Counted from the first letter of the stretch, positions 1 through 7,015 are shown. The stretch: DNA of 11,396 nucleotides from an uncultured Eggerthellaceae bacterium (GCA_948829205.1 CAQLOA010000002.1:1-11396); one strand, 5' to 3'. Numbers and translations: made by a program. The notes: a model not told the origin generated them from the letters alone.

Positions 1-595
1 TCCCAGAGTCCTCCAATACAGCCAGGTTCGCCACTATCTGGTCGACTATCTTCATGTGATGCTTAGGGTCGGTCGCACAGGGCGTGGTGCCCGCCAGGCG
101 CATCTGCTGGTAACGAATCTGGCAGCTGATAAGTGAGATTTCCGGCTTCACAGCCATCAGCGCAAGCGACACCGAATAACCGCGTTGACGTAAAAGCTCG
201 GCTGTGGAAAGCGGCACGTCTGACGTGCGCAGCGTTCCCTCGATGATCAGGTTGTATCCTATGCGCGAAAGGGCGTCTATCAGCGCCTCTGTCATCTGTC
301 CCGACCAGGCTGCCGTGTAGTCGACCGACTTGTCGCCATATGCTTCCTGCAGCTCATGAAACCGTGGGTGGAGAGAGCGGTATTCGTCGCCGTTGATCAC
401 GATCACATTGTGGTCAAAACGATCTCTGAATATATCGTGGAGCGTTGTTTTGCCCGCGCCGCTTTGACCTCCTAGCAGAATTGCGCTCGGTTCTTTTTCC
501 GGCACAAACTGAGAAGGCAAGATCATGCGCTTCGTCAAGCGCTTAAGAACAGACCCGAATTCCTCATCTGTAAAATCAGCAAGATTTCCGGCCAT
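1..595 (-). CDS. Zeta-type toxin kinase (PezT/zeta family), 3' end cut by window edge
   Basis: 198 codons are visible from the ATG at 595 to the left edge; no stop is reached, so the C-terminus is missing (family members are usually about 250-290 aa). The P-loop GQSGAGKT lies at residues 43-50 and is followed by INGDEYRSLHP (68-77), MTEAL (101-105) and IIEGTLRTSDVP (118-129). This is the order seen in zeta toxins, which phosphorylate UDP-N-acetylglucosamine and so poison cell-wall synthesis. Residues matching the known catalytic set are present: Lys49, Asp70, Glu103, Arg123 and an Arg in IRYQQMR (about 161-166), so the visible part looks active. The start lies 3 bases after the antitoxin stop, implying one transcript and coupled translation. 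The family call is from remembered motifs and is strong; the natural substrate in this organism is inferred. Confidence 0.9.
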   Translation of the reverse strand, partial: MAGNLADFTDEEFGSVLKRLTKRMILPSQFVPEKEPSAILLGGQSGAGKTTLHDIFRDRFDHNVIVINGDEYRSLHPRFHELQEAYGDKSVDYTAAWSGQMTEALIDALSRIGYNLIIEGTLRTSDVPLSTAELLRQRGYSVSLALMAVKPEISLISCQIRYQQMRLAGTTPCATDPKHHMKIVDQIVANLAVLEDSG

Positions 596-598
596 GGC

Positions 599-1168
599 TT
601 ACGCAACCTTCTTCAGGCAGTTTGCAATGATTCTGTTGTAGGCTTCCAGCTCTCCTTTGATTTCCGACAGCCTTTGCGGATTCGCGTTCTGATTAGTGGC
701 AATGGTCGGCTTCAGCAAAGCAATCTGATCAGCCATGTCAGCAAAGATCATTTCCTGAACTTTATCGCCTCTCTTCTCCGCTTCAGCCTCAAGGCGGAAA
801 AGCTCGGCCATTATCTCAGCAGCTTTCTCATTCAAAACCTCTTGAGACAACGTGATCTCGTACATCTGCGTCATGTCCATGTCGTCCTCGCCTTCCCCGA
901 AATAGACTTCGGTGTATACAATCTTCGACACCTTGTCGCGCTCCTTGCCCGTCAGGACATTGCCGTCCCGCCTCAGGCAGTCGAGCATGAAACGCGGAAT
1001 CTTCGCCGCACGGATAAGGTTTGCGTTGGCCTTGCTGGGCGTTTGCCCTGCTTCGTAGCGCGCCACGCTTGCTTCGCCCAGCCCCAGGATTCGCGCGAAC
1101 GACTTCTGTGACAGGCCATACCTTGCCCTGATGTCCTTGATTTCCTGAGACGTCAATTCCTGCGCCAT
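599..1168 (-). CDS. HTH antitoxin of the zeta toxin module (MqsA-like HTH domain)
   Basis: 189 aa. The N-terminal third (about residues 6-60) is an XRE-type helix-turn-helix containing ELTSQEIKDIRARYGLSQ and, further on, GLGEASVARYEAGQTPSKA. It resembles the DNA-binding half of MqsA/YgiT antitoxins more than PezA, and no MqsA-type N-terminal zinc domain is present. The remainder is charged and helical (EKAAEIMAELFRLEAEAEKR and the segment ending KGELEAYNRIIANCLKKVA). It presumably binds the toxin and blocks its nucleotide site as epsilon/PezA proteins do. The ATG at 1168 is preceded by AGGGAG (1179-1174) with 5 bases spacing, which settles the start. Stop and toxin start are 3 bases apart. 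Paired palindromes just upstream suggest autorepression. The antitoxin role is inferred from context and HTH type. Confidence 0.85.
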   Translation of the reverse strand: MAQELTSQEIKDIRARYGLSQKSFARILGLGEASVARYEAGQTPSKANANLIRAAKIPRFMLDCLRRDGNVLTGKERDKVSKIVYTEVYFGEGEDDMDMTQMYEITLSQEVLNEKAAEIMAELFRLEAEAEKRGDKVQEMIFADMADQIALLKPTIATNQNANPQRLSEIKGELEAYNRIIANCLKKVA

Positions 1169-1186
1169 TCGAACTCCCTATAACAG

Positions 1187-1229
1187 TATCATTTGATAGT
1201 AGATTGCTATATTATTCTATCTATTGATA
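1187..1229. promoter_or_regulatory. Paired operator palindromes upstream of the zeta module
   Basis: Two 12-bp sites of the form TATCNNTTGATA lie at 1187-1198 (TATCATTTGATA) and 1218-1229 (TATCTATTGATA). Each is followed by GTA, giving an identical TTGATAGTA at 1193-1201 and 1224-1232. They are 31 bases apart, close to three helical turns, so two dimers would sit on the same face of the helix. The AT-rich block between and around them must hold the promoter of the antitoxin-toxin operon (ATG at 1168). I could not pick a -35/-10 pair with confidence. The antitoxin HTH is the obvious binder, by analogy with autoregulated toxin-antitoxin operons. Confidence 0.65.
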
Positions 1230-1269
1230 GTAACATGCATAACAGCTCAACGCAACAGAAGACATAACA

Positions 1270-1295
1270 AGAAGGAGCGCCGAAGCGCCCCTCCT
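1270..1295 (-). terminator. Probable terminator hairpin behind the nucleotidyltransferase gene
   Basis: On the minus strand the arms 1295-1285 and 1280-1270 form an 11-pair stem with two G-U pairs around a UUCG loop (1284-1281), a very stable tetraloop. The minus-strand RNA continues U-rich (UUGUUAUGUC, 1270-1261). The wobble pairs exist only in minus-strand RNA, which agrees with the gene direction. The stop codon of the nucleotidyltransferase gene is 53 bases upstream of the stem. The U-tract is interrupted, so efficiency is uncertain. Confidence 0.55.
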
Positions 1296-1330
1296 GTAGA
1301 TTTAGCTTGTGGCAGGCGCGCCGTAGGCGC
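1273..1330. repeat. 58-bp repeated element, copy 1
   Basis: These 58 bases recur without gaps at 2909-2966 with 53 of 58 identical by my count. The element starts with the hairpin half GGAGCGCCGAAGCGC and continues through GGCAGGCGCGCCGT. This copy ends 18 bases from the stop codon of the nucleotidyltransferase gene. Its second palindrome (GCGCC/GGCGC, around 1318-1330) is only 5 bp here, while it is a long hairpin in copy 2, so this copy looks more degraded. Confidence 0.8.
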
Positions 1331-1348
1331 AACATCCAACCTGTAAAC

Positions 1349-2014
1349 TTAACCAGAAGAAAACGAGAGCATCTTCAAGGTCGCCTGCCCTTTATCTCTA
1401 GCCTCAATGTCAAGCTTTTTCCAAGAACTGTCTTCCGCATCGCCCAACGCCTCGGCAACAGCGCGCAACCTCTTGAAATCGGAGCCATGAAGCTCGGATA
1501 TGCAACCTTTATGATCTTCTATCAGACTAGATAAAAGGGCCACGTCGTCCAAATGTCGGTGCCTGTCTCGCCTGTCTGCGCAAAATGCAGCCGCTTTAAG
1601 AACCAGCGCTCCCAACAGGCTAGGCATCTGCAAGACTGACTCTCCGTCCTCATGGATCAGAACAAGGTTCATCTTCCGGCTTATTGCCTGAGCTCCTCCG
1701 GGTATTTCCATGACAGGCCAGCTATTCACCCTAGCTGCCCGAATGCGCGATGCGGGAAGATGATCCGCCACGAGTATGTCAATCACAAGATCGTCTCTTG
1801 TCATCCTGTGAAACGCCGAGCCATGAATTCCCGGCTCTTTTGCAGAAAAGCCCATATGCTCGAGCCGTCTAACGACCTTTGAGATATTGGAAGGGGATGC
1901 CATCAGGTCAATCAACAAGTCTACGTCCGAAGCCGCACGCGATGAATACCCAGCGAGCATGGCATGCGCTTGCGTCATAAGGCCGCCTACCAACATCCAT
2001 GAATCCTGCGGCAA
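1349..2014 (-). CDS. Nucleotidyltransferase, AbiEii-like (putative type IV toxin)
   Basis: 221 aa if started at the TTG at 2014. The N-terminus shows the nucleotidyltransferase fold signature: WMLVGGLMTQAH (about 6-17), then SDVDLLIDL (29-37) supplying the metal-binding Asp-x-Asp, then a third acidic strand DLVIDILVADHL (75-86). A Lys-rich-helix/acid motif follows, LVLKAAAF with RDRHRHLDDVALL about ten residues on (137-161), as in AbiEii-type enzymes. Such toxins transfer nucleotides to cellular targets. The start is doubtful: the frame is open up to 2086 and its upstream part (LFKPWDTVIELADAL) reads like the missing first helix, but it holds no ATG, GTG or TTG. The gene directly follows, and in that longer reading overlaps, the HTH gene ending at 2058, so they are surely co-transcribed. 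An accessory nucleotidyltransferase with another role cannot be excluded. Confidence 0.75.
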   Translation of the reverse strand: MPQDSWMLVGGLMTQAHAMLAGYSSRAASDVDLLIDLMASPSNISKVVRRLEHMGFSAKEPGIHGSAFHRMTRDDLVIDILVADHLPASRIRAARVNSWPVMEIPGGAQAISRKMNLVLIHEDGESVLQMPSLLGALVLKAAAFCADRRDRHRHLDDVALLSSLIEDHKGCISELHGSDFKRLRAVAEALGDAEDSSWKKLDIEARDKGQATLKMLSFSSG

Positions 2015-2057
2015 CGCATCCGCCAGCTCTATGACCGTATCCCATGGCTTGAAAAGT

Positions 2058-2774
2058 CTAGATATCTCCAGACGCTCGGTATTCGCTCAGTTTCCTTTCC
2101 AGGAAATCCAACCCGCATCTACGTTCGCGGTCGTCAACCGACAATGCCAGATCCGCGGCCGCAACAGTCGGCGGCATGGCGTCAAGCCCCTGGAGTGCTT
2201 CGGGCAAAGAACTCGCAATTCTTACGCAACAGCCACCATTCGGATCCGAAACTAGAAAACATTCGTTAACAATATCATCTTTCGATTGAAGCGCATAGCC
2301 ATCGATTTCGCTCACATCCGCCAAAACCAGCCCCATGCCTTCGGCCCAGGGCGATGAGATTCCGCTCAAAGAAAGTCCGCTTCGCACATCGTCGGCATAC
2401 GACGGCGAACATCGATAGAAAAACGCTTGCATCCTTTTTCGGGAAAGCACTACCAGCTCTTCTGCAGACATCTCTGCCATCTTTGCCTTCAGCCTGCGCT
2501 CACAGTGATATCCGATGCCTGGGCTGTCAACCCCCTCAAGAAGGAGCAGCGCCGCCCATCCGGTACTCGCATCCCACGGACGTCCTTTCGCCCTAGACGT
2601 TCGCATGCGCCTCTGCACGCTATCCGAATCAACCACATAGATTCCAGCGTCGATCTTCCGCGCCTCAAGCAGACCGGACCGTATGAGCCGTGTCACCTCA
2701 TGCTGAGACACACCCAGCTTCTTAGCAGCCTGAGATGTGGAATATCCACCTGTTATGCAATCCGTTCCATTCAT
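2058..2774 (-). CDS. HTH protein paired with nucleotidyltransferase (putative AbiEi-like antitoxin/regulator)
   Basis: 238 aa. Residues 10-55 form a MerR/excisionase-type helix-turn-helix (YSTSQAAKKLGVSQHEVTRL, then a short wing with GIYVVDSDSVQRRM). It is followed by GRPWDASTGWAALLLLEG (64-81), a segment I remember from actinobacterial HTH proteins located beside nucleotidyltransferases. The remainder has no fold I can name; it ends in an acidic, helical stretch (SVDDRERRCGLDFLERKL). The ATG at 2774 has no Shine-Dalgarno sequence in front of it (the preceding minus-strand bases are TATATGTAA), so the message may be leaderless or nearly so. A 40-bp palindrome covers the start region, which suggests autorepression as known for AbiEi antitoxins. 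Function is inferred from domain and pairing only. Confidence 0.75.
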   Translation of the reverse strand: MNGTDCITGGYSTSQAAKKLGVSQHEVTRLIRSGLLEARKIDAGIYVVDSDSVQRRMRTSRAKGRPWDASTGWAALLLLEGVDSPGIGYHCERRLKAKMAEMSAEELVVLSRKRMQAFFYRCSPSYADDVRSGLSLSGISSPWAEGMGLVLADVSEIDGYALQSKDDIVNECFLVSDPNGGCCVRIASSLPEALQGLDAMPPTVAAADLALSVDDRERRCGLDFLERKLSEYRASGDI

Positions 2775-2812
2775 TTACATATATGGTACGCATTAGTACT
2801 ATATATGTAAAT
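2773..2812. promoter_or_regulatory. 40-bp near-perfect palindrome at the HTH gene start (operator/promoter)
   Basis: Perfect 12-bp arms ATTTACATATAT (2773-2784) and ATATATGTAAAT (2801-2812) enclose a second symmetric pair GTAC/GTAC (2786-2789 as GTAC, 2796-2799). In all, 17 of 20 position pairs around the centre at 2792.5 are complementary. On the minus strand the sequence reads as a -35-like TTTACA (2811-2806) and a -10-like TATAGT (2803-2798); these are too close to work together, but TATAGT could serve a start about 16 bases before the ATG. The left arm includes two bases of the start codon, so a bound repressor would cover both promoter and translation start. Confidence 0.7.
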
Positions 2813-2903
2813 CCTCGTTTCAAAACAACGACATCAAGCCTGACACGAGTCACGTAAAACCAGTCGAAGACAAGGAATCGGTGCGCCGGCCGTGTTCTAA
2901 GCC

Positions 2904-2933
2904 ACAGGAGGAGCGCCGAAGCGCTCCTCCTGT
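2904..2933 (-). terminator. 13-bp perfect hairpin with UUCG loop behind surface gene A
   Basis: Arms 2904-2916 and 2921-2933 are perfectly complementary (13 bp) around four bases that read TTCG on the minus strand, closed by C-G, the extra-stable tetraloop. It lies about 54 bases after the stop of surface gene A. There is no clear U-tract after it on either strand, so a classical intrinsic terminator is not proven; it may block 3' decay or act bidirectionally. Bases 2901-2908 (GCCACAGG) could alternatively pair with 2942-2949 (CCTGTGGC), giving a competing fold. Confidence 0.5.
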
Positions 2934-2966
2934 AGGTCTAGCCTGTGGCAGGCGCGCCGTGGGCGC
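2909..2966. repeat. 58-bp repeated element, copy 2
   Basis: This is the second copy of the element at 1273-1330, gapless, with 5 differences. It ends 20 bases from the stop of surface gene A, almost the same spacing as copy 1 to its own gene. Here the element belongs to two intact hairpins, one at 2904-2933 and one at 2947-2973. In the second hairpin 12-base arms (2947-2958, 2962-2973) pair around GTG with a single G-T. Confidence 0.8.
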
Positions 2967-2986
2967 GCTTGCCGGTTGTGGTCGGA

Positions 2987-5900
2987 CTAGATGGTCGGCT
3001 GGGTGCCTTCCTTGGCGACCGGCTTCTTCAGAGGCTCGCTGTTGCGGCTCTCTCCGGTCACGTCGTCCTCGTACTTCTTGATGGTGTGGTTGTAGCCCAA
3101 CCTGCGGGCGATCACGCCGCCGCCGTAGATCGCGGTGATGATGATTCCCAGCAGGATATAGTAATGAATCCAGCAGACCGGGTGGTCGAAGGCGCTCATG
3201 GGGGTCTCGTCGTCACCAATCTGCGCAAGCGGCGTCTCGCCGTCGGCGATGCCCTCGGCAGCCATGGCGCCGGGCCCGATGATGGGCGTTGCCAGGAAGT
3301 CAGTGACGGTAGTCACCAGCGCGTCCAGCGGGCCGGGGGTCGGTGGTGTGACAGGCGCCACTGGGGCGGCCATAGGCGTAATGGTAAAGTCGCCGTTCAC
3401 CATGGTTATGTCATAGTTCTTGACGATATCCTCATTTGCATACTCTGCTGCCAGAACACCTTCATAGGTTCCGATGCCCTCGTCGGTGTTGGTGCGATAG
3501 TAGCTCAGGCCAAGGTCTTCGCCTTCGACAAGAGAGCCTTCCGTAATGCTGCCGTCAAACGCAGGGTCGGCCGTGCCCGCAACCTTGGTGGCGTCATTCA
3601 CCGTAATGGTGATCGGCCTAGGATTGATGGTGACGGTGCCGCTCGCATAAGACGGAGCCTTGAAGTTGTCGCGATTTGCCTCGTTGGGCATCGCGCGAAT
3701 AATGACGCTGTTCACCAAACTACCGTCTTCGGACTCGCGGACATTGGTGAAGGAAGGATTGTCCTCGCTCCAGGTGGTGCCACCATCGGTCGAGTACTCT
3801 AGGCGCCATTGTGCGGGACCTTCGGGAGCATTAATAGTCGCTTCAAGGCCTGCAGGCTGGCCGTCGTAGACCTTCTTGACATTGTCGTTGCTCAGGGTCA
3901 CCGTTGCCGCATTGGCTTGCGTGATGGAGAAGAGGCCATTCTCAACCGTATAGGTGTAGTTGGTATTCACTTGGCTTTCGTCAAGAACAGTCGCCTCGAG
4001 AACGTCTTTGTACTCGCCAGCTGCATCGTACTTGGCATCGCCCTCAAGACCGTCGCGGTTGCGCGTGACCTGAATGTTCTCGTCAGACGTAAGCTTGTCG
4101 TCGTTGAAGAGGCCGCCTATGTTTCCGACCTCGAACTTCGGATCGTCTTGTCCGTAAACCTTCGACGCTGCGGCAACGTGGATCGTGGCCTGCGCAGGGC
4201 TGATCTTGAAGTCGGTGGGCATCGTGCCCGCATAGTTCTGAATCACGTTGCCATCGAACTCGATGGTCGCCTTTCCGCTGACCTGAATGTAAACCTCGCC
4301 GCTGACGCTTTCCGTAACCTGGACGTCCTTCATGTTGGTTTGCGCAGGATCACTCTTGTAGGTCTTGGAGTTGCCGGGTTCGCGGCTGTAGGCGAACTCG
4401 AATAGGCTAGCATCAAGCTCGACGCCGCCCTCTTCTGGCGCCTTCGTGTAAACCTTCGGCTGAGCCACCTGCTGCTGCCCGTTGTAGGTGACATCGGCAG
4501 GCTTCTTGACGTACAGGCTGTTCAGCTGAATGGGATAGACCGTCAACGTGCCCAGCTCGTCCTTTATGTCGTAGTTGTTCCTGTTGAAAGCAGTCTTTCC
4601 ATCGGCGTAGATCGGATTGATCTCGTAAGTGTTGTCCACCCCGACGACCTCTCCGTTGTTCCACTTCACGTTGGTGATGGTGCCGGTGGTCTTGACCTCG
4701 GCTTCTGCCGCAAAAACCTCGTCCTTCCCGTTATAAGCATCGTCGTCTTCAATGAGGCAGGCGGCGAAGACCACATCGTTGGTAAGCGCAGACTTGTCGT
4801 AGACCTTATCGTCGGATCCGGTCGTTATGCGAACAGGACGCGGCATGATGGTTAGCTCGCCCGAAACAATCTCAGGCGTGGCGAACTGGGCCGTGACGTC
4901 TTCGCCGGTCTGCGCGTCTGTGACCCTGTATCCGTTTTCGTTGCAATAAATCTTGTTCTCATAAGACGCAACGCTGTTGTTGTCTCCCATCAAGACATTC
5001 GTAGCTTTGACGCCGCTGTTGTAATTGGAAAGCTCATACGAGCGGCCGTTGAAGGTAAACGTGCATTGCGTGCTTTCGTTATCCGCAGGCAGAACGGTTT
5101 CCTGGGTGATTCCCCCATCGGTCGCCTCAACGCTGAATAGGCCGTAAGTACCCTGCTCTTGTCCGTTGTAGTACACCTTTTCGGACTTGCCAATAAGTTT
5201 CAGGCCGATCTTGTTGCTGTCGTCGCGGCCTTCCACCTTCAAGTCACCAGGACGAAGCGTGATCTCGTAGTTATCCTTGTTGGTTCCGTTCTTGGGATTG
5301 ACCGTGAATTCGTTCGGGATATTGCCTGGGTTTGTCAACTCCTTCTCGTAGACGGCAACAAAGCCTTCGCCTTCGACGATGCCATCGGCAGGGCTGACGC
5401 TCTTGTAGTCGCTGCTGTCCTTGGTAGACAGGGCCTTGCCATTGTAGGTCTGCTGGGCATCAAGTCCCCAGATTTCGATCTTGCGCTTCTGGATCTCGAA
5501 GCAATCCTCGGCTACGGGCGATCCGAACTTGTCCTCCCAAACGGCCTCAACGATGTAATGGCCAGCATCCTTGGGGGCGCTTTCTAGCGCATCACCCGCC
5601 TTTACGTATGACTGCGTGTCGTTGTCGAGCACGGCCTTAAAGTAAGCAAGCTTCTCGGGCTCTGCCTTTTCATCGGAATAACCCCCACCATTGATGGTTG
5701 CGTTTGCCTTCCAAGCCGAACTCTTGTCGTCAGCAGTCTTGCCATCGTAAACCCAGTCTTCGGCTTCGATCTTTCCAACATAGGTAAGCTTTTCCCACTC
5801 ACCGGTCAGCTTGACATTTCCGTTGATGGTCTGCTCGCTGTTGCCTTCGACCTTCTGGCCGTTGATCTTCCAACCAGAGAAGCGGTAAACGACCTTGGTT

Positions 5901-7003
5901 CCGTCTTTCTGCGTCTCGGTGACCTGAGTGTTGGCATTGTAGTTGCCATCGACCTTGAACTGCTCGCCTGCCTCATAAGCGCCGTTGTCAACGGGAAGCT
6001 TGACCTCGACCGGCTTCCCGTCAGGTCCGGCACATGCGCTTTCTTCAGCAAACACGTCGTTCCATTCGTATGTCACACTGTAGGTGAGAGGCTTCGCATC
6101 ATAGCAGGGGTAAAGCTCGAAAGCATGATCGTCCGTAGACCATTTGAGAAAATCTCCAGGAATAGTAACGGTGGTGCCTACAAACTCTCCGGGGCCATCT
6201 TTCTTGACGGTACTCCACCCCGTGAAGAACCAGCCGTCCTTCCCCATTACGTTGCCAGGATTGGATGCCTGGTATTCCTCTGGAATGCTGTACGTCTGGT
6301 CGCTTCCGTTCTTGTAGAAGATTTGGGAATCGCCTACAAAAGTGTTCTGACCAGGAACATCGTTATAGCGTATCGTCATCGAAATGTAGTCATTGTCATC
6401 CTGACCCGGCGTGTCAGTCCCTTCATTGCCTTCGCCCTCGCCGGGATTGGTGCCTGGGTCTTTGCCCTCGTCGGGGTCGGGCGTGGAGGCCTTCTCGATA
6501 ACCAAAGTTCCCTTATTTGTAAGATCAGCCTGAGGAATCACATAGCTGAAGCCCGACACGGGTTTAAGGTCTTTTTTATTGTAAGTAACCTTGCAGGGAC
6601 CATAATAAGGGAAAGTAAATGCCTCGAACTTGAAGTCTTGAGTGTTCCACGCTGGAAGAACGCAGCTGGCTTCTGCTAGTCCAATACCATCTGGATTGAT
6701 GCGCGTGCCAGGCGCCAAAGTTACAGCAACTTCATACAGCTGAGGCTCGACCTCATTCACTAGAGCCGGAGCGTCGGCTTTGGTTTCCTGAAGCTCTTCC
6801 TTGACCACTGACTCTGCGCCAGCATCTTTCTTCTCGACGACTTCCTCGGTCTTCGTCTCTTCTTTGGCCTTTTCCTCGGCATCGCTGTTAGCAAACGCTG
6901 TGACGGTTGCCACTGGCAGCACGAGCAAGATGGCCAATACGACCGCGACGATCTTCCCTTCTAGCGTTCCGCGGGCGTCGCTCAGACGTTCCAGCATCCC
7001 CAT
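2987..7003 (-). CDS. Giant secreted MBG-repeat surface protein A with C-terminal membrane anchor
   Basis: 1338 aa. A signal peptide (basic start, hydrophobic 18-34, AFA at 36-38 before the likely cut) is followed by a Lys/Glu-rich stretch (39-80), an unassigned domain (85-172) and a Pro/Gly/Asp/Glu linker (173-204). Next come an InlB-B-repeat-like domain (206-303, GWFFTGWS) and a SHIRT-like domain (307-405, VTYEW and RFSGWKING). A chain of MBG-type beta repeats follows, marked by VYDG, TYNG, YYNG, VYDK, TYNG, VYGQ, VYDG and VAGT near 418, 519, 611, 734, 839, 949, 1045 and 1141. The end is a Pro-rich linker (1212-1225), one membrane helix (about 1277-1300) and a charged inside tail. No LPXTG is present. 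The role is probably an adhesin or extended stalk anchored in the membrane; the ligand is unknown. The ATG at 7003 is chosen for its strong ribosome site; ATG at 6997 is possible. Confidence 0.9.
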   Translation of the reverse strand: MGMLERLSDARGTLEGKIVAVVLAILLVLPVATVTAFANSDAEEKAKEETKTEEVVEKKDAGAESVVKEELQETKADAPALVNEVEPQLYEVAVTLAPGTRINPDGIGLAEASCVLPAWNTQDFKFEAFTFPYYGPCKVTYNKKDLKPVSGFSYVIPQADLTNKGTLVIEKASTPDPDEGKDPGTNPGEGEGNEGTDTPGQDDNDYISMTIRYNDVPGQNTFVGDSQIFYKNGSDQTYSIPEEYQASNPGNVMGKDGWFFTGWSTVKKDGPGEFVGTTVTIPGDFLKWSTDDHAFELYPCYDAKPLTYSVTYEWNDVFAEESACAGPDGKPVEVKLPVDNGAYEAGEQFKVDGNYNANTQVTETQKDGTKVVYRFSGWKINGQKVEGNSEQTINGNVKLTGEWEKLTYVGKIEAEDWVYDGKTADDKSSAWKANATINGGGYSDEKAEPEKLAYFKAVLDNDTQSYVKAGDALESAPKDAGHYIVEAVWEDKFGSPVAEDCFEIQKRKIEIWGLDAQQTYNGKALSTKDSSDYKSVSPADGIVEGEGFVAVYEKELTNPGNIPNEFTVNPKNGTNKDNYEITLRPGDLKVEGRDDSNKIGLKLIGKSEKVYYNGQEQGTYGLFSVEATDGGITQETVLPADNESTQCTFTFNGRSYELSNYNSGVKATNVLMGDNNSVASYENKIYCNENGYRVTDAQTGEDVTAQFATPEIVSGELTIMPRPVRITTGSDDKVYDKSALTNDVVFAACLIEDDDAYNGKDEVFAAEAEVKTTGTITNVKWNNGEVVGVDNTYEINPIYADGKTAFNRNNYDIKDELGTLTVYPIQLNSLYVKKPADVTYNGQQQVAQPKVYTKAPEEGGVELDASLFEFAYSREPGNSKTYKSDPAQTNMKDVQVTESVSGEVYIQVSGKATIEFDGNVIQNYAGTMPTDFKISPAQATIHVAAASKVYGQDDPKFEVGNIGGLFNDDKLTSDENIQVTRNRDGLEGDAKYDAAGEYKDVLEATVLDESQVNTNYTYTVENGLFSITQANAATVTLSNDNVKKVYDGQPAGLEATINAPEGPAQWRLEYSTDGGTTWSEDNPSFTNVRESEDGSLVNSVIIRAMPNEANRDNFKAPSYASGTVTINPRPITITVNDATKVAGTADPAFDGSITEGSLVEGEDLGLSYYRTNTDEGIGTYEGVLAAEYANEDIVKNYDITMVNGDFTITPMAAPVAPVTPPTPGPLDALVTTVTDFLATPIIGPGAMAAEGIADGETPLAQIGDDETPMSAFDHPVCWIHYYILLGIIITAIYGGGVIARRLGYNHTIKKYEDDVTGESRNSEPLKKPVAKEGTQPTI
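3061..3340. repeat. Diverged direct repeat, 3' coding end of gene A (copy 1)
   Basis: This stretch aligns without gaps to 7851-8130 (offset 4790). I count about 159 of 180 identical bases over 3061-3240, with lower identity further on. It encodes the shared anchor cassette: linker, membrane helix and start of the charged tail. The two copies are in the same orientation and 4.8 kb apart. Confidence 0.85.
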
Positions 7004-7006
7004 GAT

Positions 7007-7015
7007 CCTCTCCTT
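7007..7015 (-). promoter_or_regulatory. Ribosome binding site of surface gene A
   Basis: AAGGAGAGG on the minus strand (7015-7007) lies 3 bases from the ATG at 7003, with the AAGGAG core 6 bases away. It fixes the start at 7003 in preference to the in-frame ATG at 6997. Confidence 0.8.

Noticed and set aside
2945..3802. Long plus-strand open frame (285 codons) opposite gene A
   Set aside because: It lies wholly antisense to the repeat-rich coding sequence, has low-complexity Val/Asp/Arg-rich translation with no domain, and follows from the codon bias of gene A.
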